The translations under genes were made by a program, and so were the position numbers. This document shows, piece by piece, positions 33,901 to 45,717 of a DNA stretch of 64,000 nucleotides. The notes under the pieces are model-generated. The model worked only from the letters and a program-made list of their open reading frames with translations. It was not told the origin of the DNA and did not search any database. Within the stretch, counting starts at the first letter, position 1. Every line of letters starts with the position of its first letter. Source of the stretch: Miscanthus floridulus (lineage: Eukaryota > Streptophyta > Magnoliopsida > Poales > Poaceae); NCBI RefSeq assembly GCF_019320115.1, contig NC_089594.1, positions 22,420,409 through 22,484,408 on the forward strand. Direction: 5' to 3'.

Positions 33901-35216
33901 GAGGGCGGAGTTAATTGCACTACGATGGCTTCACTACGGCGAAATTGGAGGAGCGGTCCTGGCGACATGGCGACTGGGAAACATGGAAATTAGGCGTAGC
34001 TTGGCTCGGCGCTATCACGGACATCAACGCAAAGCATAGGCATGCATGGCGATGGGGAACAGTGGGGCATGCACAAGACGTTGGTCTCACTGCCAAGCAC
34101 GCTAGACTATGGCGGCTCGGCACTGAGCGCCGCAGAGGATGGCAGGTCTGGGAAAACGATGGCGTAGCGTGGCAGCGAATACAGACGTGATGGTGAAGTT
34201 AGGCACCCGTCCCATGTGCGTGCAACCACAAGGCATCAACGGCAATAGTGGCCACACAGACGGTGCGTGTGAGCGCGCTTGGCGAGCAGCAACACCCGTT
34301 CGGCGAGGCGGCAGTGAACATAAGGCGTGGCAGACACGGCGGTGGTAGAAGCAACCATGCCCACCAGTGCAGTGCGCGTGCATGCGTGCGCCAGTGCACA
34401 GTAGCAGTGCGGCAGCGCTGGATGGCGCACAGTGCGAGCGACGTGACGGTGAGTAGTAGCCTCGGGCGGACGCGATGGAGGGGGGGCAGAGCAACCAGGC
34501 ATGGCCGGGCCCAGCGTGTGCGTGTGCCATGTGCTTGAATACGGCAGCCAGAGACCTTGGTTGGCAGCGCAGAGCCAACGCGCGGTGTGCACGTGCAGGC
34601 GCGACGGGCGGCTAGCGCGGCATGCCAAGAGTCGGGCGGTGACCGCGCCCTAGGCGCTGGCATTGCTAAACGCATGACTTGCACGCTTTTTAAAGCTATT
34701 CAAAAACTCAAACCCGACGATTCAAAAGTCAAACCAGTTATTCTACACTCAAGAGAGTCTAGGGCTATCGACTAGGCCAAAGCATCATGCCACCTCTTAA
34801 CCCGATCGCTCTACAAAAATTGTCCAACATGGCTTCATCGACCCATTTACAGACTTACACGAAATGACTAAACCTCAAACGGTTTCGCATTGAATTCCAT
34901 TTCTGAGCTATTTGATATACTAGCTAGCGAACCTCGTTCTTGACCACACGTATTTCATCATCGCCTACGAAGTTCGAGCTACCAACTTTACTATGTTCCG
35001 TCGATACATTCCGTAGCATTTCTGTTCGATAAAAATTCACTTAGAATCCTAAACGATACAAAGAGACATGAAATGTAACATTTGTTTCTTGTTTCAAATG
35101 AGCGTTTCAAGTTCCGAATATCGATGTATACCCTATATTACACACAGTTACACACAAGTTGATGCTCATGCAATGTTTTAGCAAAAACAGTATAGTGTAA
35201 CACCGAGAGTGTTACA
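30975..35216. mobile_element. Unidentified 4.2-kb non-coding insertion in the Sirevirus gag
   Basis: Sirevirus coding sequence breaks off after ATGTGCTTA (30974) and resumes at GGTAGCCAAAGAG (35217). The insert has no long frame with a recognisable domain. The right end is a perfect 8-bp hairpin, TGTAACAC-cgaga-GTGTTACA (35196-35216). GGTAG occurs at 30983-30987 and at 35217-35221, so the true insert may be 30988-35216 with a 5-bp duplication. Read on the minus strand it would start TGTAACAC, like several grass Ty3 LTRs, so a very long solo LTR (Del/Tekay-like size) is possible. The part at 33000-34680 is GC-rich and the rest AT-rich. TG...CA ends are not clean, so the class is open. Confidence 0.6.
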
Positions 35217-35570
35217 GGTAGCCAAAGAGCTTCTCTCTACAAAGAAGGATTGGGCTATATCCCCAAGAAAGGCAAGGCGGTCTTTGCTCCTCACAAGACT
35301 AGTTTTTTGAAGAACAATGGTCAGTTTTGTACTAGTTGCAAGCAAGTTGGTCATAAAGAGCATGAGTGCAAGAATAAGAGCAAAAATGCTAATGTATCCT
35401 CTATTAAACTTGATTCTTTCTATATGCTTACCAAGGGTGCAAATGGTGTAAAGGCTAAGTTCATTGGTAAACCATGGATGGGCTCAAAGAAGAAAGTCAT
35501 TTGGGTGCCAAAGAGCTTGGTCACTAACCTTCAAGGACCCAAGCAAGTTTGGGTACCTAAAAAGAATTGA
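35217..35570 (+). pseudogene. Sirevirus gag, C-terminal part with intact zinc knuckle
   Basis: Continues gag after the insertion (SQRASLYKEGLGYIPKKG-type sequence) and contains a complete CX2CX4HX4C knuckle, CTSCKQVGHKEHEC, at 35328-35369. The frame ends at TGA 35568-35570 after PKQVWVPKKN, the normal Sirevirus gag end before protease. Confidence 0.82.
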
Positions 35571-36694
35571 TCTTCTTTTGTAGGTCAATTACAAAGCCAG
35601 AGGAAGGCATTGAGTTCTTGATAGTGGGTGCACTCAACACATGACTGGTGATGCAAGAATGTTCAACCCAATCAACACCAATGGCAATGATGGTTATGAT
35701 AGTATCATATTTGGTGATAATGGCAAAGGCAAGGTCAAAGGGCTTGGTAAGATTGCAATATCTAATGATATGAGCAGTTCCAATGTGTTGCTAGTAGAGA
35801 GCTTGAACTTTAATTTGCTATCCATGGCTCAATTATGTGATCTTGGATTCAAATGCATATTTGGGGTAGATGATGTAGAGATCATAAGTGTAGATGGCTC
35901 TAACTTGATCTTCAAAGGCTTTAGATATGAGAATCTATACTTGGTTGATTTCAATGCTAGTGAAGCTAAATTATCTACATGTTTGTTCACTAAGTCTAGC
36001 ATGGGTTGGTTATGGTAGGCTTGGTCATGTTGGAATGAAACAATTGAATAGATTGGTTAAGCATGACTTGGTTAGAGGCTTGAAAGATATTGTGTTTGAA
36101 AAGGATAAGCTTTGTAGCTCTTGTCAAGCCGACAAACAAGTTGGAAACACCAATCCTAAGAAAAGCATGATGAGCACTAGTAAAGTATTTGAGTTGTTGC
36201 ACATGGACTTGTTTGGGCCAACACAATACACTAGCATTAGTGGTAACAAATATGGCTTTGTGATAGTAGATGATTACACTAGATACACATGGGTATTCTT
36301 TCTAGTGGACAAAAGTGATGTGTTTGCAACATTCAAATCATTTATCAAGGGCATTCACAATGAGTTTGAAATAACCATCAAGAGAGTTAGAAGTGACAAT
36401 GGTAGTGAGTTCAAGAACACTAGAATTGATGAGTTGTGTGATGAATTTAGAATTATACATCAATTCTCAGCCAAGTACACTCCACAATCAAATGGCCTTG
36501 TTGAGAGGATGAATATGACTCTTATTGATATGGCAAGATCTATGCTTAGTGAGTACAATGTGAGTCAATCTTTTTGGGCCGAAGCTATCAACATGGCTTG
36601 CTATTGCAGCAACTGTCTCTATTGTCACCCATTGAAAGAGAAGACACCATATGAGCTCTTGAATGGTAGAAAGCCCAACATTGCATATTTTTGA
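35571..36694 (+). pseudogene. Sirevirus protease and integrase
   Basis: The protease active site LDSGCTQHMTGD is present (Asp codon 35620-35622), preceded by TGA at 35611-35613 where Trp is usual. The pre-integrase region follows to about 36000, where the frame shifts (two bases missing fit) and the old frame ends at 36016-36018. Integrase continues in the frame of 35927-36694 with GHVGMKQL, CSSCQADKQ (HHCC finger), HMDLFGP (Asp), VRSDNGSEF (Asp) and NGLVERMN (Glu), so the DDE residues are intact. A TGA at 36692-36694 interrupts just before VFGCKCYILKK. Confidence 0.85.
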
Positions 36695-38611
36695 GTCTTC
36701 GGTTGCAAATGCTATATCTTGAAGAAAGACACTAGATTGGGCAAGTTTGACAAGAAATGTGATGAAGGATTCCTACTTGGTTATTCCACCACAAGCAAAG
36801 CATATAGAGTTTGGAATTTAGATAGTGGTACTCTTGAGGAAGTTCATGATGTTGAATTTGATGAAACCAAGGGTTCACAAGTAGAGAATGAGAACTTGGA
36901 AGATGTTAGAGGCATTCAACTTTTAAATGTCATGAAGAACATGGATGTTGGTGAATTGAGGCCTAGGCAAGTGAATGATGATGAAGATGATCAAGTACAA
37001 GTGCTCTCTAACTCAAATGTGTAAGATGATACAAATCAAGCTAGTACAAGTGGCTCTCATGAAAATGAATAAGATCAAGTGGCTAGTACATCATCTCAAC
37101 CCAATGATCAAGCAAGTGCAAGCAATCAAGTTCCAATCCTCCAACCAATCAATATTGCAAGGGATCATCCATTGGACACTATCATTGGTGATATTTCAAG
37201 AGGTGTGCAAACTAGATCAAGATTGGCTTTATTTTGTGAGCACTTCTCATTTGTGTCATCCATTGAACCAAAGAAGATAGATGAAGCATTGAAGGATGCT
37301 GATTGGGTGAATGTTATGCATGAAGAATTGAATAATTTCACAAGAAATTAAGTATAGGAATTAGTAGAGAGACCAAAGGGACACAATGTGATTGGAACCA
37401 AATGGGTCTTTAGAAACAAGCAAGATCAAGATGGGATAGTAGTAAGAAACAAAGCAAGATTGGTAGCACAAGGCTATACACAAGTTGAAGGTCTTGACTT
37501 TGGAGAAACATATGCCCTGATTGCTAGATTGGAAGCAATTAGAATCTTGCTAGCCTATGCTTATCCCACAACATCAAGCTCTATCAAATGAATGTTAAGA
37601 GTGCATTTCTCAATGGTTATATCAATGATGAAGTATATGTTGAGCAACCTCCGGTTTTGAAGATGACAAGAAGCCCGACTATGTGTACAAGTTGAAGAAG
37701 GCATTGTATGGCTTGAAGCAAGCACCTAGAGCATGGTATGAGAGACTGAGAGACTTCCTACTCTCTCTAAAGGGTTCATGATGGGCAAGGTTGACACCAC
37801 TCTTTTCATCAAGAAGATTGGAAAGGATTTATTTGTATTGCAAATCTATGTTGATGACATCATATTTAGATCAACCAATCAAGACTTTTGTGAAGAGTTT
37901 GGAAAAATGATGGCTAATGAGTTTGAGATGTCCATGATTGGAGAGTTAAGTTACTTCCTTGGTCTTCAAATCAAGCAATTGAAGAATGGTACTTTTGTGA
38001 GTCAAGGCAAGTATATCAAGGACATGATCAAGAAGTTTGGCATGAGTGATAGTAAAGCCATTAGCACACCAATGGGAATAAATGGCAACTTGGATAGTGA
38101 TGCAAGTGAAAATATGGTGGATCAAAAATTGCATCGGTCTATGATTAGAAGCCTACTCTATGTGACCTCATCAAGGCCGAATGTCATGTTTAGTGTATGC
38201 ATGTGTGCAAGATTTCAAGCCTCACCAAGAGAAAGTCATTTGAAGGCTACAAAGAGAATATTGAGGTACTTGAAGCATACACCAAATGTTGGTTTGTGGT
38301 ATCCCAAAGGAGCAAAGTTTAAGCTAGTTGGTTACTCCGACTCGGATTATGCGGGATGCAAGGTTGAAAGGAAGAGCACCTCGGGCATATGTCAATTGTT
38401 GGGAAGATCACTTGTCTCATGGTCATCAAAGAAGCAAAATAGTGTTGCATTATCAACCGCCGAAGCCGATTACTTATCCACCGGTAGTTGTTGTGCACAA
38501 GTACTTTGGATGAAGGCCACTTTGAGTGACTTTGGAATCAAGTTCAAGAAAGTGCCATTGCCATGTGACACTGAGAGTGCAATCAAGTTGACCAACAATC
38601 CAGTTCAACAC
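36695..38611 (+). pseudogene. Sirevirus reverse transcriptase and RNase H, first part
   Basis: Integrase C-terminus and linker at 36719-37024, then RT pieces. 37079-37351 (DADWVNVMHEELNNF) ends in TAA with a TAG two codons later. 37388-37591 (GTKWVFRNKQDQDG, ARLVAQGYTQ) ends at TGA. A short shifted piece follows with [16 protein letters not shown]. 37778-38611 carries YVDD at 37847-37858. RNase H motifs follow: YSDSDYAGC (Asp), STAEADY (Glu) and CDTESAIKLTNNP. Element C enters at 38611 after CCAGTTCAACAC. Several deletions and stops make the unit inactive. Confidence 0.87.
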
Positions 38612-39012
38612 TGTCAATGTTTTACCACCGATAGCCTACCACAGGGGTACTCGGGGCAGTATGTTCGGGCTTCAGTGTATGCGGAACTCGACGGTTAACG
38701 CAAGAGATAGTCGATTTATTCTGGTTTGGACCCTCGATCTTTGATCGAGTAATAGCCCTACGTCCAGTCGGTGTTAGCCTTTGCGTTGGATTGATTGTCA
38801 AGTGTTGTGTTGTCAAAAGTCTCAGAGTCACCGTCCCTAGGAACCCTGCCCTCCTTTATATAGTCAGGAGGTCAGAATCCTAGTCGGTTTACAATGAGAG
38901 TTCCTAGTAGGATTACAAAATAATACTACTACTAAGATTACATGGGAAGAATCCTAGTTAGACTAGATCTTCTCCCTTCCTTATGGGGTATCCCGTGGGT
39001 CCCGCACCGACA
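38612..39012 (-). repeat. 3' LTR of element C
   Basis: 401 bp, starting TGTCGGTGCGGGACC on the minus strand and ending ...AACATTGACA. It matches 51974-52374 in length and nearly throughout; changes cluster at the two ends and around 38920-38945. Confidence 0.9.
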
Positions 39013-39139
39013 AGCCCCGGAGCACTTCATGGTTGAGTTCTGGAAGCCTTGTCTTGTTCCTTCAAGTCTTGTCGAGAAGAAACAAGCGTCGTCCGAGTGC
39101 TTTCTTGAGCGAAACCGTGTAGCGCTTCGTGAGATCTTC

Positions 39140-39720
39140 GCGTGGTGTGTACCTTTTTGAAGAAAAAAGTACTCCCATTTGGGTGTAGCCCCCGAGCCTC
39201 TTGCTGTTTGGCACAAGGAGCTGGAGGGTCTTTTCTTGAAATCGCCCTGATTCTTCGTCGAAGGGCTCCTGAGCATATACTCGGGTTCTTTGTCAAAAAA
39301 GAGCTCGGATATAGCTATGTCCGGGTTCTTTTTGTCGTGGCCTTGAAGTCATCTGTCTTGAAGAAGTCTTCTGAGTGATGTGCGCTTTTTTGAAGGAAAA
39401 AGTGCACTCGCTGAGTGTAGCCCCTGAGCCTCTTGCTATTTGGAACAAGGAGTTGGAGGGTCTTTAATCTTATGTCGTTTGAAAAACTGTTGTCTTGAAG
39501 TAGTCCTCTTGGTGACGTGCGCTTTTTTGAAGGAAAAAGTGCACTCACTGAGTGTAGCCCCCAAGCCTCTTGCTATTTGGAACAAAGAGTTAGAGGGTCT
39601 TGAATCTGAGTTGTTCAAAAGAACTAAAAACCTCTCCTGTTGTAGCCCCCGAGCATATATCCGGGTTCTTTTGTTCAGAAAGAACTCGGATGTAGGGTCT
39701 TGGCATATTCTCTGGTAGTC
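39140..39720. repeat. Degenerate tandem repeats next to the 3' LTR of element C
   Basis: A motif GTGCGCTTTTTTGAAGGAAA then AAGTGCACTC...GAGTGTAGCCCCTGAGCCTCTTGCTATTTGGAACAAGGAG appears three times (about 39145-39230, 39379-39460 and 39517-39600). A partial copy, with CCGAGCATATATCCGGGTTCTTT, appears near 39260 and 39645. A related fragment recurs at 44740-44790 on the other side of the antisense gene. Confidence 0.7.
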
Positions 39721-41029
39721 TGCTGTTGTCAGATGTAGTTGTATGGTGGTGGTTGAGTGTAAATGCTTTTTGTTCATGAGTTGTATAGTATTGGTATATT
39801 CTTCCGAATATGCTCGTTCTCGAGTACTGCTGCTTTACGCCTGACTCCTCTTTCATTGAATTCTGTCTTCTCACTGTGTCCTTTGTTAGGTTTGTTCTGC
39901 TATTGCTCTTGGTCCATGTGCACCGCTTTTTTGGCCTATAAATATCCTCCTCCTGTGCTGTTTTGATTCATCGAGCATTTTTGTTGCGTGGTCTGAAGTC
40001 TCCGTAGTCATGAATATGGTAGTTTGTGAAGTAGAGCAACCCCCGGGTGTATTTTACAGTTCTTGTATATCTTGCTATAGCTGGAGGGAGTCTTGTGATA
40101 GGGATTAGAGGTAGGCTAATCCCGCAACAACATTGTACTTGGAAGTATGTGGCGGTAGTTGGAGGGAGTCTTGTGATGTGGGATGCGATCCTTCATCTGG
40201 TAGTTCTGGGTTGATCCTCGTCGCCTGCCCTAAGACTGTCCGGTGTAGATCGACATCATATCTAGCATCACATCAGTCTTGGGTAGACAGATGCCTGCCG
40301 GCCTTCTCTGCTCCATGTTGTCCCGCCGTGCTGCTAATTTCCACCTTGGATGCACTGCGTCCGTCCTTTGAAGAAAATAGTGTAGCCAAGTGCGGTTTGT
40401 TCTACCGAGTAGCAATTTGGAACACGTAGTCGTTCCAGAGCCTAGCTATGTCCGGGTTCCTCTTTGCTACCTTGCTTGTCGTAGTACCGAGTTCGTTGGG
40501 TCTTGTAAGATGTGTAATCTCCTATTTTTTGAAACCATTTATAATGGAAAGAATCTTGTCTTCTGAGTTGTTATTCTTTATTCTCTTGATGTCCCGGTTG
40601 CTGATGAGATTTCCGAGTTCTTTCTGTAAGGACCAGGGTTGTTGCGCTCCTTGTGAGGTAACCCTTCCTTGCTTTATTGTTGATGAGTTCTTTTGGTAGT
40701 AATATGATAACTCCGCCGTGGTGCTGGATGGATAAGTCTGAAATCTGCCCGTTGAACTGTACCGTTGTGTGGATTTGTGCCGTCCGTCTTTTTAGCTGTG
40801 CCAGTAAATGGACTGTTGTGTCCTCATGTCGTGTGAAAATGGGCCTATTGGGCCATGTTTTTACCTGTGTAAAATCTATCTAAAGGCCTTTCTCCTCCTT
40901 TTCTTTGATACCCTACCTTTGCCTTGAAACCCTAGCCTTCGAAACTCCGCCGTCGCCATTGCCGTCGTCATCTGAGCGCTGCCATCCAAGCCTTCTCTAT
41001 TCTTAGTGCCCCATTGCTTTTGCTAGTAC

Positions 41030-44000
41030 ATGGGTAGGAAGAAGTCAGCGAGTAAGTCCCAGGCGAGCTTTGTCGACGAGGAAGCATCGCTCTCCATCAT
41101 TGAAAATCAAGAATTCATGGCGATGAGGGCTGCTCAGAAGATCTGGCCGGCTCCAACAACAACTGAAGATCAGCTTCGCGAGCTCATGAGTGATGGCCTA
41201 CTCCAGAGCAAGGAGTTTGCTAATTGGAGAGCTCCAGGCGAGCATCAGGTCCCTGCTCTAAGTCCCGGTGAGATTATTCTTGTCTCCTTATCTGCCGGTC
41301 TCTGCCTTCCTGCTTCTGCCTTTCTTCACCGATTTCTCAACTATTTTGGGATTAGCCTAAACCATCTTGCTCCCAATGCTGTCCTTCATCTTTCCATTTT
41401 CGTTCATCTTTGTGAAACTTTCCTTGGAATTCCTCCTTCTCTTTCCTCTTTCGTTACTTTTTCCGCCTGAAGCCCCAACCCCGCCGCGATGACACCAATG
41501 TTCTTGGTGGCTGCAGGGATTCAGTTTCGCCAGGGTCTTAAGAGCAAGTTCTTTGACTATGACCTGGTTGATTCTGTGAGGGATTGGCGTGCTGACATGG
41601 TTTTATGCTGCCAACTTGATTCCTCCTCTTTCCGTCCACTTCTGGATCTGGTCCCTCTGGTTAATGACCGATGGGAAAAGAATCCTTGATGACGGCTGAG
41701 CTCCAGACGATCAAGCCTTTTCTCGATAGGATTTGCACTCTGAAATAGCAAGGCTTGACCGGCTTTGGGATTATTTCTAGTTTTCTTCGCCGCCGAGTTC
41801 AACCTTTGAAGGAGCGTGAACATTACGGTTTCGAGTACTCTGGGGCGAGGACCCTTCTCGTATGGTCCCTGCCCTTGAGTTGACTGATGAGGAGGTGCTC
41901 GAGCATCTTCAGAAGATGCTGAAAGGAGTAAGCATCGTCCTGCTTGCTGTCCTTGAGTACTAGTGCTAACAACCCGCCCCCTGCTGTGAGTTGTTCTTTT
42001 CTTATGTGGGTACTTTTGAGTGTCTTTTGTCGTATCCACTTTTTGCTTAATCTTCCTTGTCTTGTTGTTTTACTCTTTTATAGGAATTGGGGCGTAATTT
42101 CGCTGATCCAATTCCCCTTGATGATCTCCCTGCAAATGTGGAGGCTGGGGTAGTCTTGCTGGGGCATCCTTGACCAGTAAGTCTCAAACTACCATGATGC
42201 TTCCTGGTGTTTCTTCCACATTTTCTGACGTATATGAAGAGTATGTTCCTCGTCCAGTTCCTCGAGCTCCTCGTACTTTTGGAAAGAGGGGGCGAGCGGA
42301 TAGTTCTTCTTCTGCTCCATCTGCTGCCAAGAAGTCTCGCCAGTCGAGTACTCGTCCAGGTACTCCAGTTGTAGCTAGCATGCTCTTAGGTGAGCATATT
42401 AATACGCTCTGTCCCTTTGCTGTTTGTTTTTATCTTTGACCGAGTACTTTTGTCCTTTTTTTCAGCTGGCGCTATGGTGGCCTTGGTCGAGAGTGAAGAA
42501 GAAGAGGATGATGATGCTGCCCTCGTTACTCGTCGGTGAGTTCTTTTCTTGTTTTCCTGTTGTTGAACTCCTCTTTTTGTTTTGACTTTGGTCTTGTTCT
42601 CTTGTAGCAAGCGGTCATCGGGTTCGAGTTCTTCTAGGGCTCCAGTACCTGGCCACACCGCTCCTGTCGTAGGGTGGTGGCGATGTTTTTGCTACCGTGG
42701 TTCCCCCTACAAGATCTTCTTTTGGTTTTATGAAGAAGAAGATAGCTGAGTGAGTGAATTCTGGTTTTATTTCTCTGCTTCTGTTCTCCTTTTTTCTTAT
42801 TCTTATTGATGAGTTTCCTTGTCAACTTTCAGGCCTTCGTCTTCCCTGAGCCTCCAGTCGAACTTCTTGTCAAACCTCTGGTGCGCCCTTGCATACTGAG
42901 TCTCAGGACTCAGAACAGCACGGTCGCCGAGGTGGCTGTGAGGGGGACAGAGTCCATAGCTGCTGATTTGCCAGCTCCTAGGTGACCATGGCCATGGCGG
43001 TGGGTTCATCTGAGGGATTGGCCATGGCTTCCTAGGAGATTGCCCTAGTCGTGCCTTCTTCGCCTCAGCCGGCTTCTCCCTCTCCTCTTCTTGCTTCTGG
43101 TGGTTCGCTTTGGCTGATGACGTGGTGCAGCAGTTTGATGCCACTCATCGATTGTCGGAGCTAACCGCCGCCTGGGGAAGCTTGTCGACCCTTGCGACTT
43201 CTTTTGGGGAAAAGCTCCAGGTAAGTTTTTCTGTAGTTCTTTCTTTGGATGTTCAGTTTTTCTTCTGTCCTTATGTCTTGTTTTTCTTTCTCTCTTTTGC
43301 TTCAGTCTTTTTCTCATGATCATACCGGCTTCTTTTTCTCGTCTAAAAATGAGAAAAAGTTGTCTTCTGAGGTGAGTACCCTGAAGGCTAGAGCTTGACC
43401 TCTGTCGGGCCGAGTTGGAGACTGAGCGTCAGACGCATCAGAAGGAGGAGAAGGCTCTCCGTGCCTGGGTAGTTGAGGTAGAAAAGCAGAGGGATGCAGC
43501 TGCCCTAGGAGGCCTTAAAAACTGTGGAGGCCATGAAGAAAGAGTGCCATGGTATCGCGAGTTCTTTTTCGCTTCCCTTTGTATTCAAATTTGCCTTTCT
43601 GCTGACTTGTCTTTTGTTGCTTGGTCTAGCTCTCTGAGTTGAAAAGCAGAAGCTCTCGGAGGGTATCGAGGAGATGAAGACACTCGTTCGTACTAGCCAC
43701 AATAAGGCTGAGGAGGTAATTACTCAAGCTGAAGAAGAACTCGCGCTTGCTAAGTTGATTAGGCGTGGAGCTGACAGAGATCTTGTGCAGGCCCAAAAAC
43801 CAGTTGAGGACTTGACTGGCAAGTTGGCAACGGCTACTGAGAACTGGAAAGCTTTGTGGAAGTCTTTTCGGTCAGTAGCCGACCTTCTCCGGACTCCAGC
43901 AGATGATGGTCATTCTTGGGCTCAGTTCATTCCCCAAGTGCCGACCCATTTCTAGGAGTTCATGAAGAGGTGTGCCCATCTTTGTACCAGGAACGTTCTT

Positions 44001-44175
44001 GCCTAGGTCTGGGTTCTTTCTCCTAGACTTTCCTTTGTCCAAGGTTGCTGATGAAGCCGAGAGCCAAGAGTATCTGGATGCTGTTGAGAAGTTGGAGCCT
44101 GAGGTCGATGATTTAGCCAGGAAGATTGTAGATAATCTTAACATTGATGTTTCTTCTCCTGATGACAATGCCTGA
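41030..44175 (+). pseudogene. Antisense ORF of element C, PF04195-like
   Basis: Starts MGRKKSASKSQASFVDEEAS at 41030 and carries the family core (FLHRFLNYFGISLNHLAPNA, LSIFVHLCETFLGI) to 41470. Further pieces in changed frames follow: 41489-41689 (residues like FFDYDLVDSVRDWRADM), 42170-42439 (basic/Ser-rich), 43415-43955 (Glu/Lys/Ala-rich, coiled-coil-like) and 43972-44175 (C-terminus AVEKLEPEVDDLARKIVDNL, ending SSPDDNA and TGA). Several GT...TTGCAG or TTTCAG boundaries (for example near 43230-43300 and 43560-43630) suggest introns. It is the counterpart of the antisense gene in element B, at the same place between integrase and 3' LTR. Function unknown. Confidence 0.7.
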
Positions 44176-44834
44176 TGTAATCGACCTTTGTATTCCAGCT
44201 TCTGTAACAAAACACTATACTTGAAAACTGAATGGAGATTCTTTATTTTTTGTTGATGTCTTCTTTGTCTGTATTTCTTTGTCTCGTAAACAACTCGGCT
44301 TAGGTAAATCATTGTCTTGACAAACTTTCTTGATCTGTCGAGTGCTTTTCTGGCTTTCGTTTGTGCCTTGTAAACAACTCGGTATATGTAGATTGATGTC
44401 TTGACAGACTTCCTTGATTTGTCGAGTGCTTGTCTAGCTTTCGTCTGTGACTTGTAAACAACTCGGTATAGGATCATTGTCTCGACAAACTTTGTGTTCT
44501 TGTTAGTACTAAAAGACTTAGGACATCTCCAGCTTCTTCTTTTCGGCTTAACTCGGAGTGTGGTCAGCATCTGGTCCTATCTATGGTTGCAAAAACATCC
44601 TAGGATCGACAAGCCCCCGAGCACTTCATAGTTGAGTTCTGGAAGCCTCGTCTTGTTCCTTCAAGTCTTGTTGAGCAGGAACAATCGTCGTCAGAGTGCT
44701 TTCTTGAGCAAAATCATGTAGCGCTTCTTGAGGATCTTCTGAGTGTAGCCCTCGAGCCTCTTGCTATTTGGAACAAGGGAGCTAGAGGGTCTTGTCTTGA
44801 AATTGCTCTGATTTATGTTCAAGCTTAGTTTCAG

Positions 44835-45513
44835 TTGTTTTGCTTTTTGGTTCGGGTGTTAGCTTATTAGCTACCCACATCGGCGGGCTCAAGCATCTTT
44901 TCAGCTCTTTTGCTCTCGGTCGGATATGCTCAGGCGTCTTTTCAGCCATTTTGCTTTTTTGTTTGGGTGTTAGCTTATTAGCTACCCTCATCGGCGGGCT
45001 CAAGCATCTTTTCAGCTCTTTTGCTCTCGGCCGGTACTGCTCAGGCAGTCTTTTCAGCCATTTTGCTTTTTTGTTCGGGTGTTAGCTTATTAGCTACCCT
45101 CATCGGCGCGCTCAAGCATGTTTTCAGCTCTTTTGCTCTCGGCCGGTATGCTCAGGCGTCTTTTTAGCCATTTTGCTTTTTTGTCGGGTGTTAGCTTAGT
45201 TAGCTACCCTCATCGGCGGGCTCAAGCATCTTTTCAGCTCTTTTGCTCTCGGCCGGTATGCTTAGGTGTCTTTTCAGCCATTTTGCTTTTTTGTTCGGGT
45301 GTTAGCTTATTAGCTACCCTCATCGGCGGGCTCAAGCATGTTTTTAGCTCTTTTGCTCTCGGCCGGTATGCTTAGGCGTCTTTTCAGCCATTTTGCTTTT
45401 TGTTTCGGGTGTTAGCTTGTTAGCTACCCTCATCGGCGGGCTCAAGCATGCTTTTCAGCTCTTTTGCTCTCGGCCGGTATGCTCAGGTGTCTTTTCAGCC
45501 ATTTTGCTTTTTG
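44835..45513. repeat. Six-copy tandem array, unit about 111 bp, in element C
   Basis: The word GGGTGTTAGCTT(A)TTAGCTACC starts at 44854, 44965, 45077, 45186, 45297 and 45407, spacings of 109-112 bp. Each unit also contains CATCGGCGGGCTCAAGCAT, TTTTCAGCTCTTTTGCTCTC and GCCATTTTGCTTTTT. Because most units are a multiple of three, meaningless open frames run through the array. It lies between the antisense gene and the integrase end. Confidence 0.92.
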
Positions 45514-45717
45514 GTGCTCATTGGAAACAACTCGGGGAAAGCCATAATAAGACATATGTTTGTCGAGAAAGAACCATCTTTATTGATCATGAATATTGAT
45601 AGGTCATAATAGTACATATGTTGTTGATGAGCGCTATCTTTATTGATCATGAACATTGATCTCTTGTGGCTTGTATATATATTTTCCCTTGAGTTGTTTT
45701 CATGCGTAGAATCTTCG

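Noticed and set aside
33038..34684. Overlapping frames on both strands in the GC-rich part of the unknown insert
   Set aside because: Frames on both strands are equally long, Arg/His/Cys-rich and without motifs, as expected from high GC.
44840..45599. Repeated open frames (GVSLLATLIGGLKH-type) in the 111-bp array
   Set aside because: They arise because most units are multiples of three; frames break at each unit of 109, 110 or 112 bp and have no homology.
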